DNA of 64,000 bases from Mangrovimonas sp. YM274 (GTDB lineage Bacteria; Bacteroidota; Bacteroidia; Flavobacteriales; Flavobacteriaceae): assembly GCF_030908385.1 (NCBI RefSeq), contig NZ_CP133091.1, positions 2,156,128 through 2,220,127 on the forward strand, written 5' to 3'. The notes under the pieces are model-generated. The model saw only the letters and a list, made by a program, of their open reading frames with translations, was not told the origin of the DNA and made no database searches. Shown one piece after another: positions 49,808 through 60,273 of the stretch. The position numbers and the translations under genes were made by a program. Each line of letters starts with the position of its first letter. Position 1 is the first letter of the stretch.

Positions 49808-50779
49808 TTATTCCTTAGACTCGGAATCTTTGATAAGGTTTCCTTCGGCATCATATTGATCGGCTTTCTTTCCAAAAACCGAAAAATGTACATAACGCTT
49901 AGGGTTTAATTTTAAATCTTGTAATAATTCTTCCAGCTGTTTGGTTGCTCCTTCCAGATTATCATAAAGCTGTTCATCTTTTAAAAATTTGCCCATCGTT
50001 CCATTACCCTGTTCAATTCCACTTAGTAATTGGTTAAGGTTATCCATTGAACTCTGCAAATCTCTCGCTGCACCAGCCAAATCAACCTGAGCAATAGAAT
50101 CTGATATTTTCGAAAAGTTACCAAATGTATTCTCGGCACTCGATAAGGTGCTTTGCAAACTTTCCTGATTATCTGCTATCATTTTATTTAGGCCATTCGC
50201 TGTTGCTTTGTAGGAAATAATAGTCCCCTCCAATTGTGCAAGGGCTTTCGTTAAATTCTCCTTATTTTGTGGACTAAACAACGAATTAATATTTCTTATG
50301 GCCTCATCGGCACTTACCATCACCATTTCTATTTTTTCTTGAAGTGGCGTTAAGCGTTGGTTTACCAATTCAGAAAGTCCCTCTTTGGTTTTTGCGGTTA
50401 AATAACTACCACTCTTTGCAGGAGAAGCTCCATCAAAAGCAGGGACAATTGCTACAGCTTTTCCGCCTATCAAACCGGCTTCATACAATTCGGCTGTACT
50501 ATTTTTAGAGAATTCAAAATCGTTGGTAATAAGCAATTTCACCACAAGTTTTCCAGAACCATCTTCTTTAAATTCAATACTTTGAACTTTACCTACATTT
50601 TGTCCATTAATAGTGACCGGGGCTGAAGGTGCCAAACCTTCCACGTTATCATAAACGGCGTAATAGGTTCTTGAAGAATCCAAAAGGTTTTCTCCTTTCA
50701 GGTAGTTAAATAAGAATATTAGTAAGGCTATTCCGGAGATAACCAGTATTGCGGTTTTTACTTCTCTTGAGATTTTCAA
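49808..50779 (-). CDS. MCE/MlaD-family lipid-transport protein
   Basis: 323 residues. One N-terminal membrane helix (TAILVISGIALLIFLFNYL), then the MCE domain (YAVYDNVEGLAPSAPVTINGQNVGKVQSIEF, residues ~42-120) and a long helical tail (~130-300). MlaD-like rings carry phospholipids between the membranes. No adjacent MlaE/MlaF genes are seen. The gene heads the operon with the two Fe-S subunits and follows the amidase on the same strand (57 bases), a grouping that suggests envelope work. Confidence 0.92.
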   Translation of the reverse strand: MKISREVKTAILVISGIALLIFLFNYLKGENLLDSSRTYYAVYDNVEGLAPSAPVTINGQNVGKVQSIEFKEDGSGKLVVKLLITNDFEFSKNSTAELYEAGLIGGKAVAIVPAFDGASPAKSGSYLTAKTKEGLSELVNQRLTPLQEKIEMVMVSADEAIRNINSLFSPQNKENLTKALAQLEGTIISYKATANGLNKMIADNQESLQSTLSSAENTFGNFSKISDSIAQVDLAGAARDLQSSMDNLNQLLSGIEQGNGTMGKFLKDEQLYDNLEGATKQLEELLQDLKLNPKRYVHFSVFGKKADQYDAEGNLIKDSESKE

Positions 50780-50804
50780 TGTGTACTTGATATTTGGTTG
50801 ATCA

Positions 50805-50812
50805 CAAAATTA
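50805..50812 (-). promoter_or_regulatory. -7 element for the MCE gene
   Basis: Minus-strand TAATTTTG fits TAnnTTTG, 25 bases before the ATG at 50779. It would give the MCE/Fe-S genes a promoter separate from the amidase. Confidence 0.4.
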
Positions 50813-50836
50813 GTGATAAATATATTAAGAATACTT

Positions 50837-51958
50837 TTAATTGGTAGCAGTTTTAAGGGCTTCGGAAAGATCGATACGGACTCCATTTTTATAGGCTACA
50901 ATAAAACTACCACTGTACCCCTTTTGTTTTGCCACCTCCTGAAACTTTTGGATTTCATTATAGTCTGAAGTTTCTCCGTAAAAATATTTGTATACATTAC
51001 CCGCTTGCTCCACCGAGCTTACTTCAAGCCCATTAAAGTTATAAGCTTTTAATTTCAATCGTTTCGAACTTGCGGCTATCTGCACTTTAAAGGTTATGTC
51101 TTTGTAAACTTCTGGTAATTCCACTTTGGTTTCTAGTTCTGATTCTCCAACCATAGCCAAGTCATCATCGCTAAAAATATTTTCGCCCACATTTTGTTCC
51201 AAGAACTTCTTATAGCTAATCACAGCGTTTTTTATGGAATTAGCCATTTCACCTTGCCCTCTTCCAGAATTTAAATACTGCCCTTCTGGCTTATAGGTCA
51301 AAAAACCTACCTCAATCAATACACTTGGCATATATGTATTGTGCAACACCCACAAACTAGCTTGTTTGATGCCACGGCTCTTACGTTTAAGTATATGTGA
51401 AAAGTTATCCTCAATCATCCGTGCCAAACGAATACTATTCTCTGTGTACTCTTCCTGCATAATGGAAATACCAATCATAGACTCTGGTGAATTGGGGTCA
51501 AACCCTTCATAATGCTTCTCATGATTACTCTCCAAAAAGATTACTTCATTCTCTTTTTTGGCAATTTCAAAATTTCGTTGATCATTAGCCACCCCCAACA
51601 CAAAGGTTTCTGTACCATGGGCAGAGGATCCGTGTGCATTACAGTGCACCGACACAAACAAATCGGCATCGGCCCTGTTGGCAATAGCTGCACGCTCTCT
51701 CAATTCAACAAACACGTCCGTTTTACGTGTATAGATAACCTTAACATTGGGCAACTTCTCCAAGGTGGCGCCTAAATCCAAAACAATTTTAAGGGCAATA
51801 TCCTTTTCCTTATATCCATTTCCCAAGTTGCCAGGGTCATGCCCTCCATGCCCAGCATCCAAGACCACTACAAATTTGTCCCGATCCTTTCTTGGACTTG
51901 CAGCAAATGTTAAAGAAATTGTAAATAATACGATTATTGATAATAAGTACGTTCTCAT
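50837..51958 (-). CDS. N-acetylmuramoyl-L-alanine amidase (Amidase_3)
   Basis: 373 residues. Signal peptide (MRTYLLSIIVLFTISLTFA), then the zinc amidase domain with LDAGHGGHDPGN (first His), SVHCNAHGSSAHGTET (second His) and VLIEVGFLTYKPEG (catalytic Glu). The C-terminal ~110 residues look like a SPOR-type murein-binding unit (FKVQIAASSKRL). It cleaves the amide between MurNAc and the stem peptide during cell separation or growth. It is in the periplasm. Confidence 0.95.
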   Translation of the reverse strand: MRTYLLSIIVLFTISLTFAASPRKDRDKFVVVLDAGHGGHDPGNLGNGYKEKDIALKIVLDLGATLEKLPNVKVIYTRKTDVFVELRERAAIANRADADLFVSVHCNAHGSSAHGTETFVLGVANDQRNFEIAKKENEVIFLESNHEKHYEGFDPNSPESMIGISIMQEEYTENSIRLARMIEDNFSHILKRKSRGIKQASLWVLHNTYMPSVLIEVGFLTYKPEGQYLNSGRGQGEMANSIKNAVISYKKFLEQNVGENIFSDDDLAMVGESELETKVELPEVYKDITFKVQIAASSKRLKLKAYNFNGLEVSSVEQAGNVYKYFYGETSDYNEIQKFQEVAKQKGYSGSFIVAYKNGVRIDLSEALKTATN

Positions 51959-52063
51959 AAATGTTTTTAACGACAGAATATCTTTATTTATTACCTAAAA
52001 AATTGAGCCTGAGTTTATTTTTAAATTTTATTTGAATAATAATTAATCCCGAAAAAATATATG

Positions 52064-52071
52064 TAATTTTG
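52064..52071 (+). promoter_or_regulatory. -7 element of the LptD-like gene
   Basis: TAATTTTG fits TAnnTTTG but overlaps the TTG at 52069 that opens the longest frame. If functional, transcription starts near 52078 and translation must start further on. Confidence 0.4.
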
Positions 52072-54828
52072 GCTTTTCAAAAACCGAGCCATACTTTTAC
52101 AAAAATACATTTAAAAGCGTTGCGTACAAACATCTTTCAAATACTTTTTACCCTAAGTTTTACAGTGCTTATTAACACTTTGGCGTTCGCTCAGGAGCTA
52201 CCAAAACCAACCGAAACCATTAAACCAAAAGTAGAAAGAGACACCCTAAATGTGCTTGCCGATTCCCTTGTGGCAGCCCCCTTAAATATCAAGGAATCAG
52301 ACTCCATTGAAACCGATTCCCTCCCAAAGAAAAAAGAGTTCCTAACGGGCATAGTAAAGTATAAAGCTCAGGACTATGTTTCCATGAACCAAAAAACACA
52401 AAAAATCACTTTATACAATAAAGCTGAAATATCGTATCAAGATATGGAGATAAAGTCTGGTGTTATTGTCATTGACTATAGTAAAAATTTAGTCTATGCC
52501 GGTAGACTAAAAGACTCAACTGGAGCCTATACACAACCCCCAATTTTTAAGCAAGGAAGCAACGTAGTGGAACCGGATTCCATTATTTTCAATACTGAAA
52601 CCAAAAAGGCACTAATTTTCAATTCTAAGACTGAGCAAAGCGGGGGAACCATCATTGCCGATGTCACCAAAAAAGAAAATGATTCCGTTTATTTTATTAA
52701 ACGCGGAAAGTTTACAACCTCAGAAAACTTAGATGATCCTGAGTACTACTTTTTAATGCGTAAAGCCAAAATTGTTCCGAACAAAAAAGTGGTAACTGGT
52801 TTTACCAACATGTTTATATATGATGTTCCTACGCCAATTGGACTTCCTTTTGCGTATTTTCCCATGACAAAAAAACAAACCTCTGGTATAATATTTCCTT
52901 CTTTTGGAGAACAAAATGACCGAGGCTACTTCTTACAAAATGGAGGATATTATTTTGCAATAAGTGATTATGCAGATTTAGCTGTTTTAGGAGACTATTA
53001 CACCAACGGTAGTTATGGGTTGCGGGTGGAGACCAATTATGCCCTGCGATATAAATTTAGAGGAAACCTTAGTTTTAGATATGAAAACCTCATAAGCAGT
53101 GAACGCGGTTTCCCGGACTATTCAAGGTCTACCATATATAATTTAAGATGGTCACACAGTCAAGATGCTAAAGCTAACCCAAACTCAAGGTTTTCCGCCT
53201 CGGTTAACTTAGGAAGTAGTACTTATTATCAACAGTCGATCAACCAAAACAACGCCGCAAACTTCTTGAACAATACGATGGCCTCCTCCATCTCTTATTC
53301 GAAAACATTTCAAGGCGAACCGCAAACCAACCTAAGTGTTACAGCTACACACTCACAAAACACACAAACCCAACAAATAAATATGACACTTCCTACCTTT
53401 CAAGGAAGTGTAAGCCGTATTTTTCCGTTCGCACCAAAAGAAGGCACAAAAAAAGGAGCGCTGCACAATATCAACTTGCAGTACAATGTGAGAGGAGAAA
53501 ATAGAATCCAAACTACTGATAGTTTGTTCTTCAAATCGGGAATGTTTGATGATGCCAAGGTGGGTATGAAACACAGTATTCCTTTAAGTACCAACTGGAA
53601 ACTATTTAAATACTTCAGCATGAGTGCCAGTACCAATTTTGAAGAAAACTGGACACTAAATACTGTGAAGAAATATTATGACGAATTTGAAGATGAAGTA
53701 GTTACTATTGACCGAAAAGGCTTTGACAGTTTTAGAACCTACAACTTTGGGACCAGTTTAGGGACGACGATTTATGGAATGTATGATTTTAAACTGAAAG
53801 ATAAGGATCCTAAAATACAAGCCATAAGGCACGTAATGCGACCTTCCATCAGTTATAACATTAATCCAGCTTTCGACCAATATTACGAGACTTACGAAGT
53901 GGTTTCAGCAGACGGACTAACCTCTAGAGAAGTAGAATACAGCCGTTTTGAAGGCTCAATTTTTGGATCGCCAAACAAAACTTACGGAAGCTCTGTAGGT
54001 ATTTCACTTTCAAATAATTTAGAAGCAAAAGTAAAGGATAAGGATTCCACAGCTACCGAGGCTAAAAAGGTAATTTTATTAAACAACCTAAACTTCTCTA
54101 CCTCCTACAACATTGCTGGAGATTCCCTAAATTGGAGTCCTGTAAGAGTATCTGGTGGAACACAGATTTTAAACAACAAAATGAGCATTAATTTTGGAAT
54201 GACCTTAGATCCCTATGCTCTAGATAATAACAATCGTAAAATAGACAAGTTCAATATTGAAAATGGAGGAAGCCTGTTCCGAATGACCTCGGCGAGCATG
54301 AACATGAGCTATACATTGTCAAGCGACTCGTTTAAAGGACAAACCGAAGAAGACAAACAGGCTATAGATGAAAATGTGAGAAGCGGTGGACGTGCGGATG
54401 ACCTTTTTGGAAAAAATGAAGACTTTGCCGATAAGCGTTTAACTGACGACAGTGGCGGCTCCAAAGCCGACGAAAACTCCGAACTATACAAATACGAAAT
54501 TCCTTGGAGCTTACGTTTGGCCTATGCCGTGAATTATTCCAATTCCGCTAGGCAAAACGAAATCTCATCACATTCCTTAATGTTTTCTGGAGACATTGAT
54601 TTGTCACCTCGCTGGACCGTTGGTGCGTCGTCCGGTTATGATTTCAAAAATAATGGTTTCACCTATACCCAATTACGCTTTGAACGTGATCTTTTAAGTT
54701 GGCGAATGAACTTTAGCTGGATTCCATTCAGTAATCGTAGTTCTTGGAATTTCTTCATCGGGATAAAATCCAGCTTGCTTAAAGACCTTAAATACGATAA
54801 ACGTAAACAACGTGACCAACAATTATAA
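52069..54828 (+). CDS. LptD-like LPS assembly outer-membrane protein
   Basis: 919 residues in the longest frame. Both possible early starts are TTG: 52069, or 52120, which gives MRTNIFQILFTLSFTVLINTLAFAQ, a compact signal peptide. The latter also fits the -7 element at 52064. A jellyroll-like OstA segment (residues ~100-240: VSMNQKTQKITLYNKAEISYQD) is followed by a long beta-barrel region (~260-905) with the LptD block GLPFAYFPMTKKQTSGIIFPSFGE. It would insert lipopolysaccharide into the outer leaflet with LptE. The N-terminal Bacteroidota extension is normal. Confidence 0.85.
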   Translation: MAFQKPSHTFTKIHLKALRTNIFQILFTLSFTVLINTLAFAQELPKPTETIKPKVERDTLNVLADSLVAAPLNIKESDSIETDSLPKKKEFLTGIVKYKAQDYVSMNQKTQKITLYNKAEISYQDMEIKSGVIVIDYSKNLVYAGRLKDSTGAYTQPPIFKQGSNVVEPDSIIFNTETKKALIFNSKTEQSGGTIIADVTKKENDSVYFIKRGKFTTSENLDDPEYYFLMRKAKIVPNKKVVTGFTNMFIYDVPTPIGLPFAYFPMTKKQTSGIIFPSFGEQNDRGYFLQNGGYYFAISDYADLAVLGDYYTNGSYGLRVETNYALRYKFRGNLSFRYENLISSERGFPDYSRSTIYNLRWSHSQDAKANPNSRFSASVNLGSSTYYQQSINQNNAANFLNNTMASSISYSKTFQGEPQTNLSVTATHSQNTQTQQINMTLPTFQGSVSRIFPFAPKEGTKKGALHNINLQYNVRGENRIQTTDSLFFKSGMFDDAKVGMKHSIPLSTNWKLFKYFSMSASTNFEENWTLNTVKKYYDEFEDEVVTIDRKGFDSFRTYNFGTSLGTTIYGMYDFKLKDKDPKIQAIRHVMRPSISYNINPAFDQYYETYEVVSADGLTSREVEYSRFEGSIFGSPNKTYGSSVGISLSNNLEAKVKDKDSTATEAKKVILLNNLNFSTSYNIAGDSLNWSPVRVSGGTQILNNKMSINFGMTLDPYALDNNNRKIDKFNIENGGSLFRMTSASMNMSYTLSSDSFKGQTEEDKQAIDENVRSGGRADDLFGKNEDFADKRLTDDSGGSKADENSELYKYEIPWSLRLAYAVNYSNSARQNEISSHSLMFSGDIDLSPRWTVGASSGYDFKNNGFTYTQLRFERDLLSWRMNFSWIPFSNRSSWNFFIGIKSSLLKDLKYDKRKQRDQQL

Positions 54829-54832
54829 CACT

Positions 54833-55213
54833 ATGAAAACAATCATCAACACTCCTAAAGCCCCAGCTCCAATTGGTCCATACAACCAAGCGGTATTAAC
54901 GGGAAACACGCTTTATACGTCAGGGCAAATTGCCTTAAACCCCGACACAATGGAATTGGTAATGGACGATATTCAAACCGAAACTAAACAGGTAATGGAA
55001 AACCTGAAAGCGGTTTTAGCTGCGGCCGATATGGATTTTAATAATGTGATTAAATCTTCCATTTTTATTAGTGACATGGACAATTTCTCCAAAATCAATG
55101 AGGTATATGGAAGCTATTTTAATGAAGCTACAGCTCCAGCAAGGGAAACAGTTCAAGTAGCAAAATTACCAAAGGCGGTGAATGTAGAAATAAGTATGAT
55201 TGCAGTTAGATAA
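54833..55213 (+). CDS. RidA-family enamine/imine deaminase
   Basis: 126 residues from the ATG at 54833, standard length. APAPIGPYNQAV, LYTSGQIALNP (Arg-site variant), GSYF and APARETVQVAKLPKAVNVEI are the RidA core. It hydrolyses reactive enamine/imine intermediates of PLP enzymes. A GTG seven codons upstream overlaps the LptD-like stop but is less likely. The 4-base gap to the LptD-like gene suggests co-transcription. Confidence 0.95.
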   Translation: MKTIINTPKAPAPIGPYNQAVLTGNTLYTSGQIALNPDTMELVMDDIQTETKQVMENLKAVLAAADMDFNNVIKSSIFISDMDNFSKINEVYGSYFNEATAPARETVQVAKLPKAVNVEISMIAVR

Positions 55214-55225
55214 GCAACGAAAATT

Positions 55226-55256
55226 AAAAAAGGGCTATAATTTATAGCCCTTTTTT
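55226..55256. terminator. Bidirectional rho-independent terminator
   Basis: AAAAAAGGGCTATAA / TTATAGCCCTTTTTT hairpin between ridA and the convergent DUF885 gene, with T-runs on both strands. Confidence 0.92.
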
Positions 55257-55277
55257 ATATCTAAAATTTTCTGCACA

Positions 55278-57062
55278 TCACGAGTAGGATGCTATCCAAT
55301 CATTAATTTTCTTCTCCAATAATTCCAAAGGCACACAACCCGTTTCTAAAACTTGCTTGTGGAATTCTTTAATATCAAATTTATCACCCAAAAGTTTTTG
55401 GCTTCTCTCACGTAATTCAATGATTTTTAATTGTCCTATTTTATAGGACAAAGCTTGCCCAGGATTAGCCATATAACGTTCAATTTCACTAATGATTTTA
55501 GACTCGGACTTTGCTTCATTTTGAAGGGAATATTCAATAGCTTCTTCCCTAGTCCATCCTTTGGCATGAATCCCTGTATCAACCACCAAACGAATAGCCC
55601 TGTGAATTTCAGCACCCAACATACCCAAGTATTGATAAGGATCTTTATACAAACCTAATTCCTCTCCCATGGACTCTGCATAAAGAGCCCATCCTTCACC
55701 AAAAGCACTATACCACAAGGTTCTTCTAAACTCGGGAAGCGCTTTGTTTTCCTGAGCCAAAGAAATCTGGAAATGATGTCCTGGAATGGCTTCATGTAAA
55801 AACAAATCTTCCTTATCAAAAATATTATATTCCTCAACGTTGGGAATAGGTGTATAAAAAATTCCCGGACGTGTCCCATCCAATGAGCCTGAACTATAAT
55901 TAGCAGCGGCCGATTTTTCTCTGAACGGCTCTGTTCGTCTTACCTCAAATGGTGTTATTGGCTGTTTTGAAAACAATTTGTCCAATTGGGGCTTCATTAC
56001 ATTATGAATACTGTCATAAAAAGCAATCACTTGAGAGCGCTCCGTAAATGGCATTAAATTTTTATTTGTTCTTACAAAATCAAAAAAGGCATTCAAATTC
56101 CCTTTAAAACCAACCTGCTCTTTCACCTTTTCCATTTCCTTTCGGATTCGAGCAACTTCATCCAAGCCAATTTGATGAATTTCATCTGCGGTTAAACTGG
56201 TTGTTGTATAGAATTTAATTTGATGACTATAATAGGCCGTATCCAACGGCGTTGCGGCTATACCACTACTTTCTCTTCCTGCTGGCAAATAAGTTTCCTT
56301 AAAAAATTTAGCCATATCATTATAAGCAGGAATCACCTTGTCGTTAATCATTGATTTATACTCTTCGGTCAGACGATCTTTCGCAGTTTTATCAAAGGAA
56401 TCAGGCATCAAGTTTATGGGGCCAAAAAACAAATGCGCTTCCTCAGGCCCATTTACCAAGGATTCGAACTGCGGAATAACCTTTACTATCAATGATTTTG
56501 GAAGCACATAGCCTTCTGCAATTCCCTGCTCCATATTGGTCTTTGCCGATGTAAGCCAAGCTAAATAACCATCTACTCTTTTCAACCAATTATCATAGTC
56601 CTCAACCGTTTTAAAAGGTTGCGCTGTTGAACCACTAGCCAATTGGTTAAAATCTAAATTCAATGACCACATCTGGTCTATTGGCATCAAATCTTTCTTA
56701 AAGCCTAAAGCCTCCAATTTAATATTACAATCCCATAACAACACTGCTTTACTCATTTGCTCCGATGGACTCAGCAAGGAATCGGCAATATCACCAAAAG
56801 CAGCCTTATATTTTTCATAAAAGGCCTTTTCCTTTGCCTTATAGGCTTCCGAAAGATAATTGGGAAACTGATCATTGTAACGGTTGTCTCCTGCTTGTGT
56901 GGCCAACAATGGATCCAAAATGAGTTTTTCTTCATTATAATTGGTTAATAATTCTGAAAAAACGTCACTTGTAGACTCTTTCACTTCCAAACCTTTATTG
57001 ACTTCTTTTTTACACCCTTGAAGTGCGAAAAAAGCGGCACAGCAAATAATAATTTTCTTCAT
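55278..57062 (-). CDS. DUF885 lipoprotein (peptidase-like)
   Basis: 594 residues. Lipobox LQGC-KK after MKKIIICCAAFFA. The DUF885 body includes the HEAIPGHHFQ motif, a HExxxHH-like zinc-binding arrangement, with a distal FGEGWALYAE (Glu ligand). Such proteins are predicted metallopeptidases of the cell envelope, activity not shown here. It is a single gene between terminators. Confidence 0.9.
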   Translation of the reverse strand: MKKIIICCAAFFALQGCKKEVNKGLEVKESTSDVFSELLTNYNEEKLILDPLLATQAGDNRYNDQFPNYLSEAYKAKEKAFYEKYKAAFGDIADSLLSPSEQMSKAVLLWDCNIKLEALGFKKDLMPIDQMWSLNLDFNQLASGSTAQPFKTVEDYDNWLKRVDGYLAWLTSAKTNMEQGIAEGYVLPKSLIVKVIPQFESLVNGPEEAHLFFGPINLMPDSFDKTAKDRLTEEYKSMINDKVIPAYNDMAKFFKETYLPAGRESSGIAATPLDTAYYSHQIKFYTTTSLTADEIHQIGLDEVARIRKEMEKVKEQVGFKGNLNAFFDFVRTNKNLMPFTERSQVIAFYDSIHNVMKPQLDKLFSKQPITPFEVRRTEPFREKSAAANYSSGSLDGTRPGIFYTPIPNVEEYNIFDKEDLFLHEAIPGHHFQISLAQENKALPEFRRTLWYSAFGEGWALYAESMGEELGLYKDPYQYLGMLGAEIHRAIRLVVDTGIHAKGWTREEAIEYSLQNEAKSESKIISEIERYMANPGQALSYKIGQLKIIELRERSQKLLGDKFDIKEFHKQVLETGCVPLELLEKKINDWIASYS

Positions 57063-57117
57063 TGGTTAAATAGTTTAGGTTTCTAAAGATATTAAAATAT
57101 AAAAACTTCAATTGCTT

Positions 57118-57125
57118 TAAATTTG
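57118..57125 (+). promoter_or_regulatory. -7 element for guaC
   Basis: TAAATTTG fits TAnnTTTG; the leader to the ATG at 57203 would be about 70 bases. No clear -33 TTG. Confidence 0.35.
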
Positions 57126-57202
57126 TTAACAACTCATCTTTAATAAACTATCCCTCTAAGAAAACAAAACCTTAAATTTAAAACTAACCAAATTTTCTCT
57201 CC

Positions 57203-58243
57203 ATGCGTATAGAACAAGATCTTAAACTAGGCTTTAAAGATGTTATGATTAGACCAAAAAGATCAACACTTAAAAGTAGATCACAGGTCCACCTAGAGCG
57301 CGAATTCACTTTTTTGAACAGTAAAGTATCTTGGAAGGGCATCCCTATAATGGCTGCCAACATGGATACCGTGGGCACCTTTGAAATGGCTTTGGTTCTT
57401 CACAAAAAACAGCTCTTTACTGCGATACATAAACATTACTCAATTGAACAATGGACCAATTTCTTTAACATGGCTCCAAAAGGAATTGAAAATTACATTG
57501 CCATTAGTACTGGAACCGGTAAAAAAGATACGGAACGTTTACAGAGTGTTTTTGCCCAAAATCCACTAATAAAATTCATTTGTATTGATGTAGCCAATGG
57601 GTATTCTGAACATTTTGTGCATTTTGTTAAGCAAACTAGAGAAGCTTATCCAGATAAAGTTATTATTGCCGGAAATGTAGTAACAGGAGAAATGGTAGAA
57701 GAACTTCTTTTGGCTGGGGCAGATATTATAAAAGTAGGAATTGGCCCTGGAAGCGTGTGCACAACTAGAGTAAAAACAGGCGTTGGCTACCCTCAGCTAT
57801 CCGCCATTATTGAATGTGCCGATGCCGCTCATGGTTTGGGTGGCCAAATTATTAGTGATGGAGGTTGTGCCACTCCAGGGGATGTGGCTAAGGCCTTTGG
57901 AGCTGGGGCCGATTTTGTAATGCTTGGTGGCATGCTTGCTGGCCATGACGAAAGTGGGGGACAATTATTTGAACGGGATGGCAAGCAATACAAACAATTT
58001 TACGGCATGAGTTCCTCAACAGCTATGGAAAAACATGTTGGTGGTATTGCCGAATATCGTGCCAGCGAAGGTAAAACAGTAGAAGTTCCTTATCGCGGGC
58101 CTGTAAATTCAACACTACAAGATATTTTAGGAGGCTTGCGAAGTACCTGTACCTATGTAGGAGCCCAACGTTTAAAAGAGTTGACCAAACGTACCACTTT
58201 TATTAGAGTTGCCGAACAGGAGAACCAAGTATACAACGGATAA
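57203..58243 (+). CDS. guaC: GMP reductase
   Basis: 346 residues, the usual length. The active cysteine is Cys186 in [27 protein letters not shown] and [28 protein letters not shown] bind GMP, and [18 protein letters not shown] closes the barrel. There is no CBS pair, which separates it from IMP dehydrogenase. It turns GMP to IMP with NADPH. Single gene with its own promoter-like element and terminator. Confidence 0.97.
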   Translation: MRIEQDLKLGFKDVMIRPKRSTLKSRSQVHLEREFTFLNSKVSWKGIPIMAANMDTVGTFEMALVLHKKQLFTAIHKHYSIEQWTNFFNMAPKGIENYIAISTGTGKKDTERLQSVFAQNPLIKFICIDVANGYSEHFVHFVKQTREAYPDKVIIAGNVVTGEMVEELLLAGADIIKVGIGPGSVCTTRVKTGVGYPQLSAIIECADAAHGLGGQIISDGGCATPGDVAKAFGAGADFVMLGGMLAGHDESGGQLFERDGKQYKQFYGMSSSTAMEKHVGGIAEYRASEGKTVEVPYRGPVNSTLQDILGGLRSTCTYVGAQRLKELTKRTTFIRVAEQENQVYNG

Positions 58244-58245
58244 TA

Positions 58246-58280
58246 AAAAAAGCCTTGAAATATCTCTTCAAGGCTTTTTT
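58246..58280. terminator. Bidirectional rho-independent terminator
   Basis: AAAAAGCCTTGAA / TTCAAGGCTTTTT hairpin, 3 bases after the guaC stop, with T-runs on both sides, shared with the convergent kinase gene. Confidence 0.9.
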
Positions 58281-58300
58281 ATTACTTTTTTTTCTTATTC

Positions 58301-59170
58301 TTATGCGTGTTTTAATCCTTTTACATGATAATCAACTAACCCTTCAATGGGTCTTCTCACAAAATTACCAACAGTAAAGCCCATTTCATCCGCAACTTCC
58401 TTGATATGCTCCTGAGTAAAGAAAGAAATTGATCCCGCGAAATGTACAGGAACCGTTTTCAATTCGTCCTTAAATTGCATTATCATATTTTTAGCAAAAG
58501 ATTTAAAACCTCTTACAATTAAATCATGCATATATTGGGACTCCTTATTTAAAATCATAAACTCAGCAAAAGTGGCCAAGTAAGCATTAGGATTAGGTTG
58601 CTTATATAGATTGTATTTTATATGATCGGCTTCCATATTATATTTATGATCAAAGGCCACCCTTAATGTAGAAGGCATGTGTTTATAGTAGTAATCCTTA
58701 ATGAGCTCCTTCCCATAATAATTACCGCTAGCCTCATCCATTAACGAATACCCTAAAGACACAACTCGTTGATGTAGTTTTTTACCATCGTAATAACTAC
58801 AATTTGAACCGGTTCCCATGATACATACTACTGCAGCTTCGTCATCATGGTTTATGGTGGATCTTACGGCTGCCATGGTATCCTCTTCAATCTCTATGTG
58901 CGTAGAGGTGAAAATTTCCTTCAAAACGTCGCGAAGCGCCAATTTAGGTTTTTCAGTACCACATCCTGCCCCGTAGAAATACAGGTGTGTTGCTTTATCT
59001 CTATAAGCCATAAGCTCCTCATTTTCCAGAATCCTAACTCGAAGCTCGTTGCGCTCCAGAATTGCCGGATTGAGACCTTGTGTTCTTATTTTTTCCGAAA
59101 GTTGGTTCCCATCCAAATCAACTGGCATCCAATCGCACTTTGTAGAACCGCTATCAACTATTAAAATCAT
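58301..59170 (-). CDS. BadF/BadG-type ATPase, N-acetylglucosamine-kinase-like
   Basis: 289 residues of the ASKHA fold: DSGSTKCDW (phosphate 1), GTGSNCSYYDGKK (phosphate 2) and GSISFF near the C-terminus. The BcrAD_BadFG family includes eukaryotic-type GlcNAc kinase and MurNAc/GlcNAc kinases. A role in amino-sugar recycling is likely but unproved. Another GH3 GlcNAc hydrolase is encoded in this window. It has its own terminator on the 3' side. Confidence 0.85.
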   Translation of the reverse strand: MILIVDSGSTKCDWMPVDLDGNQLSEKIRTQGLNPAILERNELRVRILENEELMAYRDKATHLYFYGAGCGTEKPKLALRDVLKEIFTSTHIEIEEDTMAAVRSTINHDDEAAVVCIMGTGSNCSYYDGKKLHQRVVSLGYSLMDEASGNYYGKELIKDYYYKHMPSTLRVAFDHKYNMEADHIKYNLYKQPNPNAYLATFAEFMILNKESQYMHDLIVRGFKSFAKNMIMQFKDELKTVPVHFAGSISFFTQEHIKEVADEMGFTVGNFVRRPIEGLVDYHVKGLKHA

Positions 59171-59186
59171 AAGAATAAAATAAAAA

Positions 59187-59236
59187 AAGACCGTAGCATT
59201 CCATTTAGTTTCCCAAATTTTATACTGCGGTCTTCT
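59187..59236 (-). terminator. Terminator of the pfkA-gap operon
   Basis: Minus-strand AAGACCGCAG pairs with CTACGGTCTT (one G-T) around a 28-base loop, followed by TTTTT, about 20 bases past the gap stop. Confidence 0.75.
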
Positions 59237-59255
59237 ATTCGTATATAAATTGTTA

Positions 59256-60266
<1,011 letters not shown>

Positions 60267-60273
60267 TTAATGT

